From positions 60,001-124,000 of the forward strand of contig NZ_CP073581.1 of assembly GCF_018200035.1 (NCBI RefSeq): 64,000 nucleotides of DNA, written 5' to 3'. Shown here in pieces: positions 17,485 to 27,942 of the stretch. Both the position numbers and the translations under genes were made by a program. Every line of letters starts with the position of its first letter. Position 1 is the stretch's first letter. The notes beneath the pieces were generated by a model. That model was not told the DNA's origin. It did no database searches and saw only the letters and a list, made by a program, of their open reading frames with translations. Origin of the DNA: Sulfitobacter albidus. GTDB taxonomy: Bacteria > Pseudomonadota > Alphaproteobacteria > Rhodobacterales > Rhodobacteraceae.

Positions 17485-18673
17485 GGGTCATCATGCCGAC
17501 GACGCGACCGATCTCGGCCAGATTGGTCACGGTGCTGTCATAACAGGCCATCGCATCACCGGGCAGCAGATAGGGGTCATAGTCATCCCGGTCTGCACGG
17601 CGCAGCAGGTTCTCGATGTTGCGCTCGATCACCACAGAAACGCCCGTCACAGGATTGCGCGAGAAGAGCACAGCAGAGCGGTTCGCGCTGGTGGTCCGTG
17701 CGCCACCGACACAGTTGGCATCAATCACCGCCTGCATATACCGCGATCCATACGGCACCTGACGCACCGTTTGCCCCACAGCCGAGGCCGCATTGTTCTG
17801 GGCAGGCTGGGTCAGGTTGGAGAGAAACAGGCTCACCCCCGGAGGGCTGATCGGGCTGGGGCGCATCAAATCATCCTGAAAACACTGGCGGCTTGGCACG
17901 CGCACTTCGTCGCCTGTCAACAGCATGATGTCGACACCGTTGCTGCCCTCGAACACGCCGCGCATGTCGAGGCGGTAGACCTGACTGCCCCGCCGCACTT
18001 CCACTGCCGAGATATCCGCATCGGGCCGTACGCCACCTGCGGCGCGCAAGGCTGCGGAGAGGTTGCGCGCTTCGGTCGAGGCGCCCGAGGCGCCCTGTCG
18101 CTGGCTGTCTACGGTGTCACCGCGCACGCCGCCGATCTCGACCACATGCGGCTCGAATACAGCGCCAGATACGCCCACGGAGACGGAGGCGAAATCGGTC
18201 GCGCGCACTGATATTCTGGGGCGGGTCTGATAGAACTGATCGGCAACCAATGCTGCTGCAATATCTGCCTCGACCTCTGCGGTGCTGCGCCCCTGGGCAC
18301 GGATGGGCGGCAGGAACGGCAGCTTGAGCATCCCGTCGCGCGAGACGACATAGCTGCCGTTGAAGGTATCATCCTCGGCCACCCGCACATCCAGCAGATC
18401 GTTGCGCGACAAACGCTCACCTTTCAGCGCGCTCGCCGCGATGCTGGAGCCTTTGCCGGCACTCCCGCCAAGGGGCAGACATTTCTGCACGTTGATCTCT
18501 TCGGAGCGTAGCAATTCCGCCTGTCTGCGCGTGACATCGGGCTGGCGGTATTGAGCCTGATAGCCGTCTCCCTGCGCCACAGGCTCAAGGTTGTCTGGTT
18601 GATCGAAACCGGCACATGCACTGGTCATGAGCAATGCGCTGATCGCGCCGGACAGAGTGGATCGTTTTGCCAT
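17474..18673 (-). CDS. Wza-like polysaccharide export lipoprotein
   Basis: 399 aa with AGGAGG upstream of the ATG at 18673. A lipoprotein signal ends in TSAC (Cys20). The Poly_export domain follows (about 90-165: RLSRNDLLDVRVAEDDTF, YVVSRDGMLKLPFLPPIRAQ, ADQFYQTRPRISVRATD), then SLBB-like segments (VGVSGAVFEPHVVEIGG, ALRAAGGVRPDADISAVEV, DIMLLTGDEVRVPS). The length fits outer-membrane polysaccharide exporters. It should form the exit channel for the EPS made by this locus. It is transcribed away from the flippase gene from a shared 191-bp intergenic region with a candidate operator. Confidence 0.85.
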   Translation of the reverse strand: MAKRSTLSGAISALLMTSACAGFDQPDNLEPVAQGDGYQAQYRQPDVTRRQAELLRSEEINVQKCLPLGGSAGKGSSIAASALKGERLSRNDLLDVRVAEDDTFNGSYVVSRDGMLKLPFLPPIRAQGRSTAEVEADIAAALVADQFYQTRPRISVRATDFASVSVGVSGAVFEPHVVEIGGVRGDTVDSQRQGASGASTEARNLSAALRAAGGVRPDADISAVEVRRGSQVYRLDMRGVFEGSNGVDIMLLTGDEVRVPSRQCFQDDLMRPSPISPPGVSLFLSNLTQPAQNNAASAVGQTVRQVPYGSRYMQAVIDANCVGGARTTSANRSAVLFSRNPVTGVSVVIERNIENLLRRADRDDYDPYLLPGDAMACYDSTVTNLAEIGRVVGMMTLIP

Positions 18674-18746
18674 GATGGCCTCCTGAAATTGGTTGAGGGC
18701 ACCATAATTTCAACAGGTTACGTACGCGAGGAGGCATCAGGTTAAT

Positions 18747-18770
18747 CCCCCTATCCTGACGGGTAGGGTC
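18747..18770. promoter_or_regulatory. candidate EPS operator, copy 4 (CTATCC-TGAC-GGGTAG)
   Basis: Near-perfect copy of the palindrome (one mismatch in the second arm; core 18751-18766) in the divergent gap between the wza-like (start 18673) and wzx-like (start 18865) genes, about 78 and 99 bp from the two starts, so it could serve both. Confidence 0.55.
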
Positions 18771-18864
18771 CGCTCCTTTTGCCCCCGAGGCCTGTCCTGC
18801 GGGGGCCGGGACAGCTGGCATTGCCCCGCGCTAGGCTCAGCCCATCCAAACGAAAGCCCACGCA

Positions 18865-20106
18865 ATGCCTCTAGCCAAGACGACAAAATCATTCGCCACC
18901 AACCTGATCGCCTACGGCGCATCGGAAGTGGCTGCCAAAGCCTCGCGGCTCCTTGTTGTGGTGGCCGTGGCCCGCACGTTGGACCTCACACAGATTGGTA
19001 TCGCCGCATCGGCAATGGCGGCAGGTGATCTGCTCAAGGCCCTCACCGAGAACGGTGTGGGCCAACGGATCATAGCCGCCGGCGACGCGACGCTTGAGGC
19101 GACTTGCACTGCCGCCCGGCGCATCTTCTGGCTTTGGTGTATCGGTCTTTTTGCCGTGCAAGCCCTTATCGCGAGCGCACTCTACCTGTCGGGGGGCAGC
19201 ACAGTGCTCGCGGGGCTGATCCTGCTCATGGGGCTTGAGTATCTCTTCATGCCCGCAGGTCTGGTTCAGGTGGCGCTGGCCATGCGCGCAGGCAAGCTGC
19301 GCCAGACGGCAGCCATCGGCGGCGCGCAGGTGGTGGGCGCAAACCTGCTCTCGGTCCTGTTTGTGCTGATCTTTCCCTCCGCTCTCGCGCTTATTCTACC
19401 ACGCGTGCTGTCCGCGCCGATCTGGCTGTGCGCTGTCCGCGCGCTGCATCCCTGGGCGCCAGAGGCAGGCACAAAACCCGCGCCGCTGGGCCCTTTCATC
19501 GCCTATGGCTGGGCAGTCCTCGGTGTTGAAATCGTCAAAGTGCTCCGCTTGCAAGGCGACAAGATCGTGGTCGGTCTTACCCTCGGCCCCCAAGCGCTTG
19601 GCCTCTACTTCATGGCCTTCAACGCGGGGCTCAGCCTTTCCAACGCCTTCGCAACGGCTTTCTCAACGGTTGTCTTTCCCCATCTGAGCCAATCCAATGA
19701 TCCCGTCGCTGCCATGCGACAGAGCATTGTCGTGGGCCTCTGCCTCATTGCGCCAATCGTTATGGTGCAATCCGCACTCGCCTCCTTGTACGTTCCTGCG
19801 CTGCTGGGTCAGGGGTGGGAGGACGTTGCCCCACTGGTCTCGATCCTTTGCCTTGTGGCGATCCCCACCACGCTTTGGGCCACGGCCGCCGGCTGGCTGC
19901 GTGTGCAGGGCAAACCGCAGGTCGAGCTGTGGATGACGGCTGTTCTTGCCCTCGCTGTGCTGGCCAGCACGCTGCTCCTTGCCCCCTTCGGTCTGAATGC
20001 AATGGCGGTCGGATATCTCGCTGTAGCGGGGGGGCTCATGCTCCTCGGCGCTCTTTGCACACTTCAAGGCGATCTTGTCCCTTCCTCCCCTGAGGTCCAA
20101 CCATGA
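18865..20106 (+). CDS. oligosaccharide flippase family protein (Wzx-like)
   Basis: 413 aa, 12 or so hydrophobic segments across the whole length (for example TVLAGLILLMGLEYLFMP, ANLLSVLFVLIFPSALALIL and VGLCLIAPIVMVQSALASLY). The MOP-family pattern of lipopolysaccharide/EPS flippases is seen in the N-terminal NLIAYGASEVAAKASRLLVVVAVARTL and in KIVVGLTLGPQALGLYFMAFNAG. It should move undecaprenyl-linked repeat units across the inner membrane. The stop codon overlaps the next glycosyltransferase start (ATGA), starting a four-gene operon wzx-GT2-GT2-GT4. Confidence 0.85.
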   Translation: MPLAKTTKSFATNLIAYGASEVAAKASRLLVVVAVARTLDLTQIGIAASAMAAGDLLKALTENGVGQRIIAAGDATLEATCTAARRIFWLWCIGLFAVQALIASALYLSGGSTVLAGLILLMGLEYLFMPAGLVQVALAMRAGKLRQTAAIGGAQVVGANLLSVLFVLIFPSALALILPRVLSAPIWLCAVRALHPWAPEAGTKPAPLGPFIAYGWAVLGVEIVKVLRLQGDKIVVGLTLGPQALGLYFMAFNAGLSLSNAFATAFSTVVFPHLSQSNDPVAAMRQSIVVGLCLIAPIVMVQSALASLYVPALLGQGWEDVAPLVSILCLVAIPTTLWATAAGWLRVQGKPQVELWMTAVLALAVLASTLLLAPFGLNAMAVGYLAVAGGLMLLGALCTLQGDLVPSSPEVQP

Positions 20107-21026
20107 CAAATTTCTCAATCATCATTCCGTGCTTCAATGCCGCTGCCACCCTCCGGGCGACATTGGACAGCATTGAGGCCCAGACCTGTGGCGACTGGGA
20201 AGTCATTTGCGTGGATGACGGCTCAACGGATGCAACACTGGAGGTGCTGCACAAAGCGCGCGACACCGATCCGCGTATCCGCGTCATCCACAACGAGGGC
20301 AAAGGCCCAAGCCGCGCCCGCAACCTCGGTGCGCTCTCCTTTGCAAAGGGTGACGTGATCGCCTTTTGCGATGCGGATGACATCTGGGGGCCGGAAAAAC
20401 TCGGCCAGCTAAGCGCCTGTTTTGCCGACCCTGACATCGACGCAGCCTTTGGCCAGATCGCCTTTTTCCAAGATGATCCGTCGCAGGTTTCGGCACTGTC
20501 TACGGTGCCCGACACGCCTGTGAGCATTCCCATGCTGCTTGGTGAAAACCCCGTTTGCACCATGTCAAACCTTGCTGTCCGCCGCGAAGCCTTCTTGCGC
20601 ACGGGCGGCTTTGACGAGGAATTGGTACATAACGAAGACCTCGAATGGTTGATCCGTCTTGTCGGCAGCGGCGCCCGTGTTCAGGGCATTGATGCGCTGC
20701 AAACATGGTATCGCAGCAGTCCCTACGGCCTGTCCGCCAATCTACGCGCCATGCAACAGGGCCGCGAAGAGGCGATCTGGACTGCCGCCCGCTTTGGCCA
20801 CATGCCGACACGACGTTCGGACGCAATCTTTCTGCGGTACTTGTCCCGCCGTGCGTTGCGCTTGGGGCAGGGGCGTCTTCTGCCGGCTCGCTTTGCCCTT
20901 CAAGGCGTCCTGCGAAGCCCCTGCGGGTTCTTCGGCCCCCCGCGACGCGGCCTTGCCACGCTGGCGGGGGCTCTTCTCGTCCCCGTTCTTCCCTCCCGGC
21001 TCTCTCAAGCCCTCTTTTCCCGTTAA
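20103..21026 (+). CDS. family 2 glycosyltransferase
   Basis: 307 aa GT-A fold enzyme. The opening FSIIIPCFNAAATLRATLDS, the nucleotide-sugar motif VDDGSTDATLEVL, and the metal motif in AFCDADDIWGPEKL are standard GT2. The last ~75 residues are basic and partly hydrophobic (GPPRRGLATLAGALLVPVLP), suggesting membrane association. Start overlaps the flippase stop as ATGA. It adds one sugar of the repeat unit; which one is unknown. Confidence 0.88.
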   Translation: MTNFSIIIPCFNAAATLRATLDSIEAQTCGDWEVICVDDGSTDATLEVLHKARDTDPRIRVIHNEGKGPSRARNLGALSFAKGDVIAFCDADDIWGPEKLGQLSACFADPDIDAAFGQIAFFQDDPSQVSALSTVPDTPVSIPMLLGENPVCTMSNLAVRREAFLRTGGFDEELVHNEDLEWLIRLVGSGARVQGIDALQTWYRSSPYGLSANLRAMQQGREEAIWTAARFGHMPTRRSDAIFLRYLSRRALRLGQGRLLPARFALQGVLRSPCGFFGPPRRGLATLAGALLVPVLPSRLSQALFSR

Positions 21027-21048
21027 ACCCACCTCACAGGAGCATCCC

Positions 21049-22029
21049 ATGCCCATCGCCTCAATCATCGTGCCTGCGTTCAACGTGGAAGACACCCTGC
21101 CTGCCACGCTGGATGCGCTTTGCGCCCAGACATTTCGTGACGTCGAGATCATCGTGGTCAATGACGGCTCGACCGATAGAACCGCCGCCGTGCTGCAAGA
21201 CTATGCCGACCGCCCGCAGATCAAGGTCATCACCCAGCGCAACCGTGGTCTCGCGGGCGCGCGCAACTCTGGCATTGCGGCCGCGCGTGGCGCATTCATC
21301 GGCTTTTGTGATGCCGATGATCTGTGGCTGCCGGAAAAGCTGGCAGCGCATGTGGCACATCTGGACTCTGCACCGCACATCGGTGTCAGCTATTCCGGCT
21401 CGTCCCTGATCGACGACGACGGCGCATCGCTTGGCATCGCGCAAAGCCCGCGCCTGAAAAACCTGACCGCCGCCCATATTTTCAAGCGCAATCCTATCGG
21501 GAACGGATCGGCCCCCGTAATCCGCCGCGCCGTGTTTGACGCCATCGCCCATCGCCCCGCATCAGAGAAATGCCGCGATTGGTACTTCGACGAGACATTC
21601 CGCCAGTCAGAGGACATCGAATGCTGGCTCCGCATCGCCCTTACGACGGGCTGGCAGTTCGAAGGCATCGACGGGCATCTGACCCAATACCGGATAAGCG
21701 CGGGTGCCTTGTCCTCTGCCACCGATCTGCAACTTGCCGCTTGGGAGCGTATGGTGGCCAAGTTGACGCGCATCGCCCCTGCCTTTTTTGCCAAGAATAC
21801 CAAAGCCGCACGCGCCTATCAGCTCCGCTATCTCGCCCGCCGTGCAATCAGCGACAAAGACACAGACCGCGCTTCTGATCTGATTGCCCAGTCCGTTGGT
21901 GCGTCATGGGTGCCCTTCTGGGAAGAGCCGCGCAAATCGCTCTCTACGATCGCGGCGGCACTTGTCTTGCGGATCGCCGGCCCGTTGGCCGTTGATGTAC
22001 TGATGGCCCAGCGGGGGGGCAAAGCATGA
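21049..22029 (+). CDS. family 2 glycosyltransferase
   Basis: 326 aa from the ATG at 21049, preceded by CAGGAG; a longer upstream frame overlaps the previous gene and is rejected. It has the GT2 signature IASIIVPAFNVEDTLPATLDA, VVNDGSTDRTAAVLQDYA and FCDADDLWLPEKLAAHV. It is clearly a paralogue of the preceding gene (same order of motifs and a similar C-terminal tail), perhaps from tandem duplication. It lies 22 bp after that gene and its stop overlaps the next start (ATGA). Confidence 0.88.
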   Translation: MPIASIIVPAFNVEDTLPATLDALCAQTFRDVEIIVVNDGSTDRTAAVLQDYADRPQIKVITQRNRGLAGARNSGIAAARGAFIGFCDADDLWLPEKLAAHVAHLDSAPHIGVSYSGSSLIDDDGASLGIAQSPRLKNLTAAHIFKRNPIGNGSAPVIRRAVFDAIAHRPASEKCRDWYFDETFRQSEDIECWLRIALTTGWQFEGIDGHLTQYRISAGALSSATDLQLAAWERMVAKLTRIAPAFFAKNTKAARAYQLRYLARRAISDKDTDRASDLIAQSVGASWVPFWEEPRKSLSTIAAALVLRIAGPLAVDVLMAQRGGKA

Positions 22030-23045
22030 AGTCCCTTCCCGTCGTGTTGCACCTCATTGATGACACCACTGCGGGTGGTGTGATGCAGGTGCTGGATTTC
22101 CTGCGTTCCGATCCGGAAATGGCACGAACAGCAACGCACAAAGTGGAAAAGGTCAAACGGGGCGCAATCCTTTCCCGCCTTGCGTATGCCGATGTGGTTG
22201 TCTCCCACCAAACGGTCTCTTGGTCGTTGTTGCCTGCGTTGCTGGCCCTTCGCACGCGCTTTGCCCGCACACCTTTGATCCACGTAGAGCATAGCTATAC
22301 CGATGGCTTCGTCGCCCATAATGTCCTCCGGAAACGCCGCTTCCTCCTTCTGCTCGAACTGGCCTATGGGCTTTTCGACCGGGTGGTCGCCGTCAGCAAC
22401 GGGCAGGCCGACTGGATGGTAGCTAACCGTCTTTTGCGCGGTGAAAAACTATCGACAATCCAGTCTTGTGTTGCCTTGGACAGCTTTCGGTCTTTGCCGG
22501 TCCCTCAAAACCCGTCGCGTGTTTTTGCGGCAATCGGGCGTCTGGATAGGCAGAAGGGATTTGATACCCTGATCGCGGCATTCCGCGCCTGCAGTGATCC
22601 AGACATTGCGTTGCATATTATCGGCGAGGGGGCGGAGGAGACTACCCTGAAACAACTCGCCGGTGACGATACACGCATCGTATTCAAGGGCTTTCAGGAA
22701 AACACCGCCACCGCTTTGGCACCTGTTGACGTGGTGATCATGCCGTCACGCTGGGAAGCATACGGTTTGGTGGCCATCGAGACGCTGGCAGCGGGGCGAA
22801 AACTGTTGTGCAGCAATATCGACGGGCTGTGCGATCACGCGCAGCTCGGAGCGGTCCTGTTTGACGCCAAAAATACTCTGGCATTGAAAGAGCTGATTTC
22901 ACAGGAAGCCCGATCTGGTAGCGCAGGCAGGCATGGCGTGAGCAGACAGATGACCCTCGGGTTGGAAGACCGATTTCGGGAATGCTGGAGCTATTTGTTG
23001 TTTGAAGTCGAGGCGCGCTCCCCTGGCGAGATCGCAATAGTGTAA
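22026..23045 (+). CDS. family 4 (group 1) glycosyltransferase
   Basis: 339 aa GT-B enzyme. The C-terminal donor domain is clear: AAIGRLDRQKGFDTLIAAF, LHIIGEGAEETTLKQLAG, VFKGFQENTATALAPVDVV and the E-x7-E motif in MPSRWEAYGLVAIETLAAG. The N-terminal half (VLHLIDDTTAGGVMQVLDF) is the acceptor domain. It is the last gene of the wzx-GT2-GT2-GT4 operon (ATGA overlap) and the last intact gene of the EPS locus. Only a recombinase fragment and tRNA-fMet follow. Confidence 0.88.
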   Translation: MKSLPVVLHLIDDTTAGGVMQVLDFLRSDPEMARTATHKVEKVKRGAILSRLAYADVVVSHQTVSWSLLPALLALRTRFARTPLIHVEHSYTDGFVAHNVLRKRRFLLLLELAYGLFDRVVAVSNGQADWMVANRLLRGEKLSTIQSCVALDSFRSLPVPQNPSRVFAAIGRLDRQKGFDTLIAAFRACSDPDIALHIIGEGAEETTLKQLAGDDTRIVFKGFQENTATALAPVDVVIMPSRWEAYGLVAIETLAAGRKLLCSNIDGLCDHAQLGAVLFDAKNTLALKELISQEARSGSAGRHGVSRQMTLGLEDRFRECWSYLLFEVEARSPGEIAIV

Positions 23046-23211
23046 CTGGACGTGTGGGCCCTGGACACGTTGACTGTGCATGGTGCGTCGTCTGAACGGG
23101 GGGCTGTTGAGCGGTATTGTGACCCGTTCGCCGTCAGGTTTTTTGGCACCAAGTGCGGCTGAAAACGAAAAGAGATTTTGGCTCATCCAGTTGGTTTGAA
23201 CATCCGGCCCA

Positions 23212-23622
<411 letters not shown>

Positions 23623-23710
23623 CCAAGTTCGGTTGAATTAGGATAGCTGCCGGGGGAGTTCAAGCGAAATGCGCGCATACGGCAATAAATTTTGCCGTTG
23701 GGGTTTCGGT

Positions 23711-24874
23711 TCAGGTATTCCAGACGACCGGAACGCTCAGCGGGCCGCGAAAAGCCCAGCCGCCAAAGCGCGCCGCGCCCGCGAGGCGCAGGTTGGGAAG
23801 TGTCGCAAAAAGCGTCGGCATCACGACCTCGCCGATCAGGCAGCGCGCGGCCCAGGCCCCGGCACAGAAGTGCGGCCCCGCGCCAAAGGCAATCGAGGCA
23901 GAGCCATCCTGCGTGATGTCAAAAACATCCGGTCGGGCAAAGACCGTTTCGTCCCGGTTGCCGGCACCGAACATCAGGAATACCCGCGCGCCTGCTTCCA
24001 GCGTGATCCCATGCAGCGTGTAGGGTTGTGCCATCTCGCGCGGGCTCATCCCGATAGGCGACATCCAGCGGGTATATTCCTCGAATGCCTGCATCCAGCT
24101 GGCGTGCCCCGATTGTACCAGTGCGTATTGGTCGGGGTGGGTCAGCAGCGCCCAGACAAGGCCCGCGATCACATCGCGCGGTTCATTCTGGCCGCCGGAG
24201 ATGGCGAGTTTCACGTTTGCGCGGATCTGATCCATCGGCAGTCCGGCCGCAAGCTGCACCGACAGAAGCGACGCGTCGGGATCAGCACGCAGCACTGGCA
24301 GCATCACGTCGATGTGCCGGTCGATCGAGGCGGTGCAATCGTGGCAGCGCGCTTCGATCTCCGCGTCGCCCGCGTAGTTGGCGCAGCCATCGATCATGCC
24401 TTGGCTCACGCGATCCATTTCTTGCCACGTCATGTCGCGCAGGCCGGTCATCGCCACAAGTGCCTCGCCCGAGAGACGTTTGGCGATGTCTTGCGCCATA
24501 TCGGCGTGGCCACGCGGTTTGATCTCGGCAAGGGCGCGGTCGGTGATCGTCTGGAATTGGGCCCGCCAGGTATCCCTGACCGTGCGTGGCGACACGGTGG
24601 GAAAGATCGCGCGCCGTTCGGCCAGATGCGCGGCCCCGTCCTTGCGCATCATGTTCTGCCCCATCAGCCGCGTCATCAGCCCGTCGGGTTGTTCGGAGGA
24701 GAAGTAGGCGATCTTTTTCTCGACCTCGAAGATGTCAGTGCGCCGGGTGATGAGCGTCGCCCCCAGCTGCGGCACGTAGGCAACCGGCGCGTCCCGGCGC
24801 AGGACGGCCAGATCGGGGTAGGGATCGTGCCAGAAGGCCTGCGGGTCGATGGTGTAGACGGGCGCGTGGGTCAT
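23711..24874 (-). CDS. cytochrome P450
   Basis: 387 aa from MTHAPVYTIDPQ at 24874; the frame is open further upstream but that extension is not P450-like. P450 landmarks: the I-helix segment AISGGQNEPRDVIAGLVW, the ExxR motif in FEEYTRWMSPIG, and the heme loop FGAGPHFCAGAWAAR with the axial Cys. The length and lack of a membrane anchor fit the soluble bacterial class that needs ferredoxin partners, none of which is nearby. The substrate is unknown. Confidence 0.9.
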   Translation of the reverse strand: MTHAPVYTIDPQAFWHDPYPDLAVLRRDAPVAYVPQLGATLITRRTDIFEVEKKIAYFSSEQPDGLMTRLMGQNMMRKDGAAHLAERRAIFPTVSPRTVRDTWRAQFQTITDRALAEIKPRGHADMAQDIAKRLSGEALVAMTGLRDMTWQEMDRVSQGMIDGCANYAGDAEIEARCHDCTASIDRHIDVMLPVLRADPDASLLSVQLAAGLPMDQIRANVKLAISGGQNEPRDVIAGLVWALLTHPDQYALVQSGHASWMQAFEEYTRWMSPIGMSPREMAQPYTLHGITLEAGARVFLMFGAGNRDETVFARPDVFDITQDGSASIAFGAGPHFCAGAWAARCLIGEVVMPTLFATLPNLRLAGAARFGGWAFRGPLSVPVVWNT

Positions 24875-25014
24875 TGGCGGCTCCTTGGGGTGGGATGCTG
24901 TCAGGTCACCACGGGCCGGGGGCTGCGTCAAACGGGAAGGCTGCACTCTTGGGTTGCGATGTTAGCGCAAACAATCTAGTTTGCCGCCAAATATCCTGAA
25001 CCCCGGAGGCTTTC

Positions 25015-26016
25015 ATGACCCTCAACGTCGCCATCAACGGCTTTGGCCGCATCGGCCGCAACGTCCTGCGCGCCATCATCGAGGCAGAGCGCACGGATAT
25101 CCGCGTCGTTGCGATCAACGATCTTGCGCCGATCAAGACCAACGCGCATTTGCTGAAATACGATAGCGTGCACGGGCGCTTCCCCGGCAAGATTTCCGTG
25201 ACCGAGGATACCATCGATGCAGGGCAAGGCCCGATTCGGGTGACAAGCCTGCGCAATCCCGCCGATTTGCCGTGGAGCGATGTGGATATCGTGATGGAAT
25301 GCACGGGCGTTTTCCGCTCGAAAGACGATTGCAAGGCGCACCTTGAGAACGGCAGCAGCCGTGTGCTTATTTCCGCGCCGGGCAAGGACGTGGACAAGAC
25401 CATCGTTTACGGGGTGAACCACGACAGCCTGACGGCGGACGATCTGGTTGTTTCGAACGCATCGTGCACGACGAACTGCCTGGCCCCCGTGGCGCAGGTT
25501 CTGGATGATGCCGTGGGCATTGTGAAAGGTCTGATGACAACCGTGCACAGCTATACAGGCGACCAGCCGGTGCTGGATACGATGCACAGCGATCTCTACC
25601 GCGCACGTGCCGCAGCGCTGTCGATGATCCCGACGTCAACGGGCGCCGCCGCGGCCGTCGGTCTGGTGCTGCCAGAGTTGAACGGCAAGCTTGACGGCAC
25701 AGCGATCCGCGTGCCCACGCCCAATGTCTCGGTCGTGGATCTGACGTTTGAGGCGTCGCGTGCGACCTCGGTGGATGAAGTCAACGCGGCGATCATCGCC
25801 GCCGCCGACGGGCGCCTCGCGGGTATTCTGGGCTATACCGATGAGCCATTGGTGAGCGTGGATTTCAACCACGATCCCCATTCGTCGGTGTTCCATCTCG
25901 ATCAGACGCGGGTTCTCGACGGGAACATGGTGCGCGTGCTTAGCTGGTATGACAATGAGTGGGGGTTCTCGAACCGCATGCTCGATACGGCGGTTGCCAT
26001 GGGTAAGCTGATCTAA
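25015..26016 (+). CDS. gap: type I glyceraldehyde-3-phosphate dehydrogenase
   Basis: 333 aa, full length for GAPDH. The Rossmann start is [16 protein letters not shown]; catalytic Cys151 is in [13 protein letters not shown]; the phosphate-site and substrate loops [15 protein letters not shown] and [21 protein letters not shown] are intact; and the C-terminal [15 protein letters not shown] is canonical. It oxidises glyceraldehyde 3-phosphate in glycolysis or runs the reverse reaction in gluconeogenesis. Rhodobacterales often carry more than one gap gene, so this may be one paralogue. Confidence 0.95.
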   Translation: MTLNVAINGFGRIGRNVLRAIIEAERTDIRVVAINDLAPIKTNAHLLKYDSVHGRFPGKISVTEDTIDAGQGPIRVTSLRNPADLPWSDVDIVMECTGVFRSKDDCKAHLENGSSRVLISAPGKDVDKTIVYGVNHDSLTADDLVVSNASCTTNCLAPVAQVLDDAVGIVKGLMTTVHSYTGDQPVLDTMHSDLYRARAAALSMIPTSTGAAAAVGLVLPELNGKLDGTAIRVPTPNVSVVDLTFEASRATSVDEVNAAIIAAADGRLAGILGYTDEPLVSVDFNHDPHSSVFHLDQTRVLDGNMVRVLSWYDNEWGFSNRMLDTAVAMGKLI

Positions 26017-26118
26017 ACTGCCCTGCCGGCCTTGACTTCACCGCGCCCGCGCGGTGTAGCTGCGCGCAGTTTCAGCGCGCCGATGGGGGCGCGCGTCAGC
26101 GCGACGAAAGGGACCGCC

Positions 26119-27900
26119 ATGCACGCTTACAGAACCCACTCCTGCGCCTCGCTCACTGCCGCGAATGTGGGCGATACCGTCCGTCTTTCGGGATGGGTGC
26201 ACCGGGTGCGCGATCACGGCGGCGTTCTGTTTATCGACTTGCGCGATGCCTACGGCATGACGCAGGTGCTGTGCGATCCCGACAGCCCGGTGTTTGCCGA
26301 GGTCGAAAAGGTCCGTTCTGAATGGTGTATCCGCATCGACGGCACCGTGAAGGCCCGCGATGAGGCGTTGGTGAACCCCAAGCTGCCCACCGGCGAGATC
26401 GAGGTTTACGCCCGCGATATCGAAGTGCTAGGCCGGGTGAACGGCGATCTGCCGTTGCAGGTGTTCGGCGATCAGGAATACCCAGAGGAAACGCGCCTGC
26501 GCTACCGCTACCTTGATCTGCGCCGCGAGCGGATGCAGCGCAACATGGCGCTGCGCTCGGACGTTGTGGCCTCATTGCGCAAACGCATGTGGGATCAGGA
26601 CTTCCGCGAATATCAGACACCGATCATCACCGCCTCCAGCCCCGAAGGGGCGCGCGATTTTCTGGTGCCCTCGCGTCTGCATCCGGGCAAGTTCTACGCC
26701 CTGCCGCAGGCGCCGCAGCAGTTCAAGCAGTTGCTGATGGTGTCGGGTTTCGACAAATACTTTCAGATCGCGCCCTGTTTCCGCGACGAAGACCCGCGCG
26801 CCGACCGCTCGCCCACCGATTTCTACCAGCTCGACCTCGAGATGTCGTTTGTCGAGCAGCAGGACGTTTTCGACACGATTCAGCCCGTGCTGACCGGCGT
26901 GTTCGAGGAATTCGGCGGGGGCCGGAAGGTCGATCAGGACTGGCCGCAGATCTCCTACAAGGACGCGGCGCTGTGGTACGGCTCTGACAAGCCCGACCTG
27001 CGCAACCCGATCAAGATGCAGGTCGTGTCCGAGCATTTTGCGGGCTCCGGTTTTGCCATCTTTGCCAAGCTGCTGGAGCAGGAAGGCACCGAGATCCGCG
27101 CGATCCCCGCGCCCACCGGCGGCAGCCGCAAGTTCTGCGACCGCATGAATGCCTTTGCCCAGAAGGAAGGTCTGCCCGGCATGGGCTATATCTTCTGGCG
27201 CGATCAGGGTGAGGGGCGCGAGGCCGCTGGCCCGCTGGCCAAGAACATCGGCCCCGAGCGCACGGAGGCGATCCGCCAGCAACTCGGCCTCGATACCGGC
27301 GACGCGGCGTTCTTCCTTGGCGGCAAGCCCAAGACGTTCGAGGCCGTCGCAGGCCGCGCGCGCAATGTCATCGGCGAAGAGCTGGGGCTGACGGACACCG
27401 ACCGTTTTGCCTTTGCCTGGATCGTGGATTTCCCGATCTACGAAAAGGACGCCGAAACCGGCAAGATCGATTTCGAGCATAACCCCTTCTCCATGCCGCA
27501 GGGCGGGATGGAAGCGCTGGAGGGCGATCCGCTGGAGGTGCTGGGATATCAGTACGATCTGGCGTGCAACGGCTACGAACTGGTGTCCGGCGCGATCCGG
27601 AACCACCGCCCCGAGATCATGTTCAAAGCTTTTGAGATCGCGGGCTACGGCGAGGAAGAGGTGCGCAAGCGCTTCGGCGGTATGGTCAACGCCTTCCAAT
27701 ACGGCGCCCCGCCCCACGGAGGCTGCGCCGCGGGCATCGACCGGATCGTGATGCTCCTGGCCGATGAAAGCAACATCCGTGAGGTCATCCTGTTCCCGAT
27801 GAACCAGCGCGCCGAGGATCTGATGATGAACGCGCCCTCGGATCCGACCAGCGATCAGCTGATGGAGCTGGGGCTGCGCGTGATCCCGCAGGACCAATAA
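26119..27900 (+). CDS. aspS: aspartyl-tRNA synthetase
   Basis: 593 aa from [12 protein letters not shown] at 26119, after AAAGGGA; the longer frame upstream is not conserved-looking. An N-terminal OB-fold anticodon domain ([18 protein letters not shown]) is followed by class II motif 2 in [20 protein letters not shown], a GAD insertion domain (~280-420), and motif 3 in [13 protein letters not shown]. This is the bacterial-type enzyme. It charges tRNA-Asp; whether it also charges tRNA-Asn was not judged. A strong terminator follows immediately. Confidence 0.96.
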   Translation: MHAYRTHSCASLTAANVGDTVRLSGWVHRVRDHGGVLFIDLRDAYGMTQVLCDPDSPVFAEVEKVRSEWCIRIDGTVKARDEALVNPKLPTGEIEVYARDIEVLGRVNGDLPLQVFGDQEYPEETRLRYRYLDLRRERMQRNMALRSDVVASLRKRMWDQDFREYQTPIITASSPEGARDFLVPSRLHPGKFYALPQAPQQFKQLLMVSGFDKYFQIAPCFRDEDPRADRSPTDFYQLDLEMSFVEQQDVFDTIQPVLTGVFEEFGGGRKVDQDWPQISYKDAALWYGSDKPDLRNPIKMQVVSEHFAGSGFAIFAKLLEQEGTEIRAIPAPTGGSRKFCDRMNAFAQKEGLPGMGYIFWRDQGEGREAAGPLAKNIGPERTEAIRQQLGLDTGDAAFFLGGKPKTFEAVAGRARNVIGEELGLTDTDRFAFAWIVDFPIYEKDAETGKIDFEHNPFSMPQGGMEALEGDPLEVLGYQYDLACNGYELVSGAIRNHRPEIMFKAFEIAGYGEEEVRKRFGGMVNAFQYGAPPHGGCAAGIDRIVMLLADESNIREVILFPMNQRAEDLMMNAPSDPTSDQLMELGLRVIPQDQ

Positions 27901-27904
27901 ACAC

Positions 27905-27933
27905 AAGCGCCGCAGGATCCTGCGGCGCTTTTT
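27905..27933. terminator. bidirectional terminator between aspS and the hemerythrin gene
   Basis: A perfect palindrome, arms AAGCGCCGCAGGA and TCCTGCGGCGCTT, runs into a short T tract. It lies 5 bp after the aspS stop and 10 bp from the stop of the converging gene, so it can serve both. Confidence 0.85.
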
Positions 27934-27942
27934 CGTTTCGGG

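Noticed and set aside
26017..26118. GC-rich short hairpins between gap and aspS as an attenuator or riboswitch
   Set aside because: The inverted repeats are short and typical of the high GC content; no leader peptide or T-box-like element is present.
26572..27906. 444-codon minus-strand frame opposite aspS
   Set aside because: Antisense shadow of an unmistakable tRNA synthetase.
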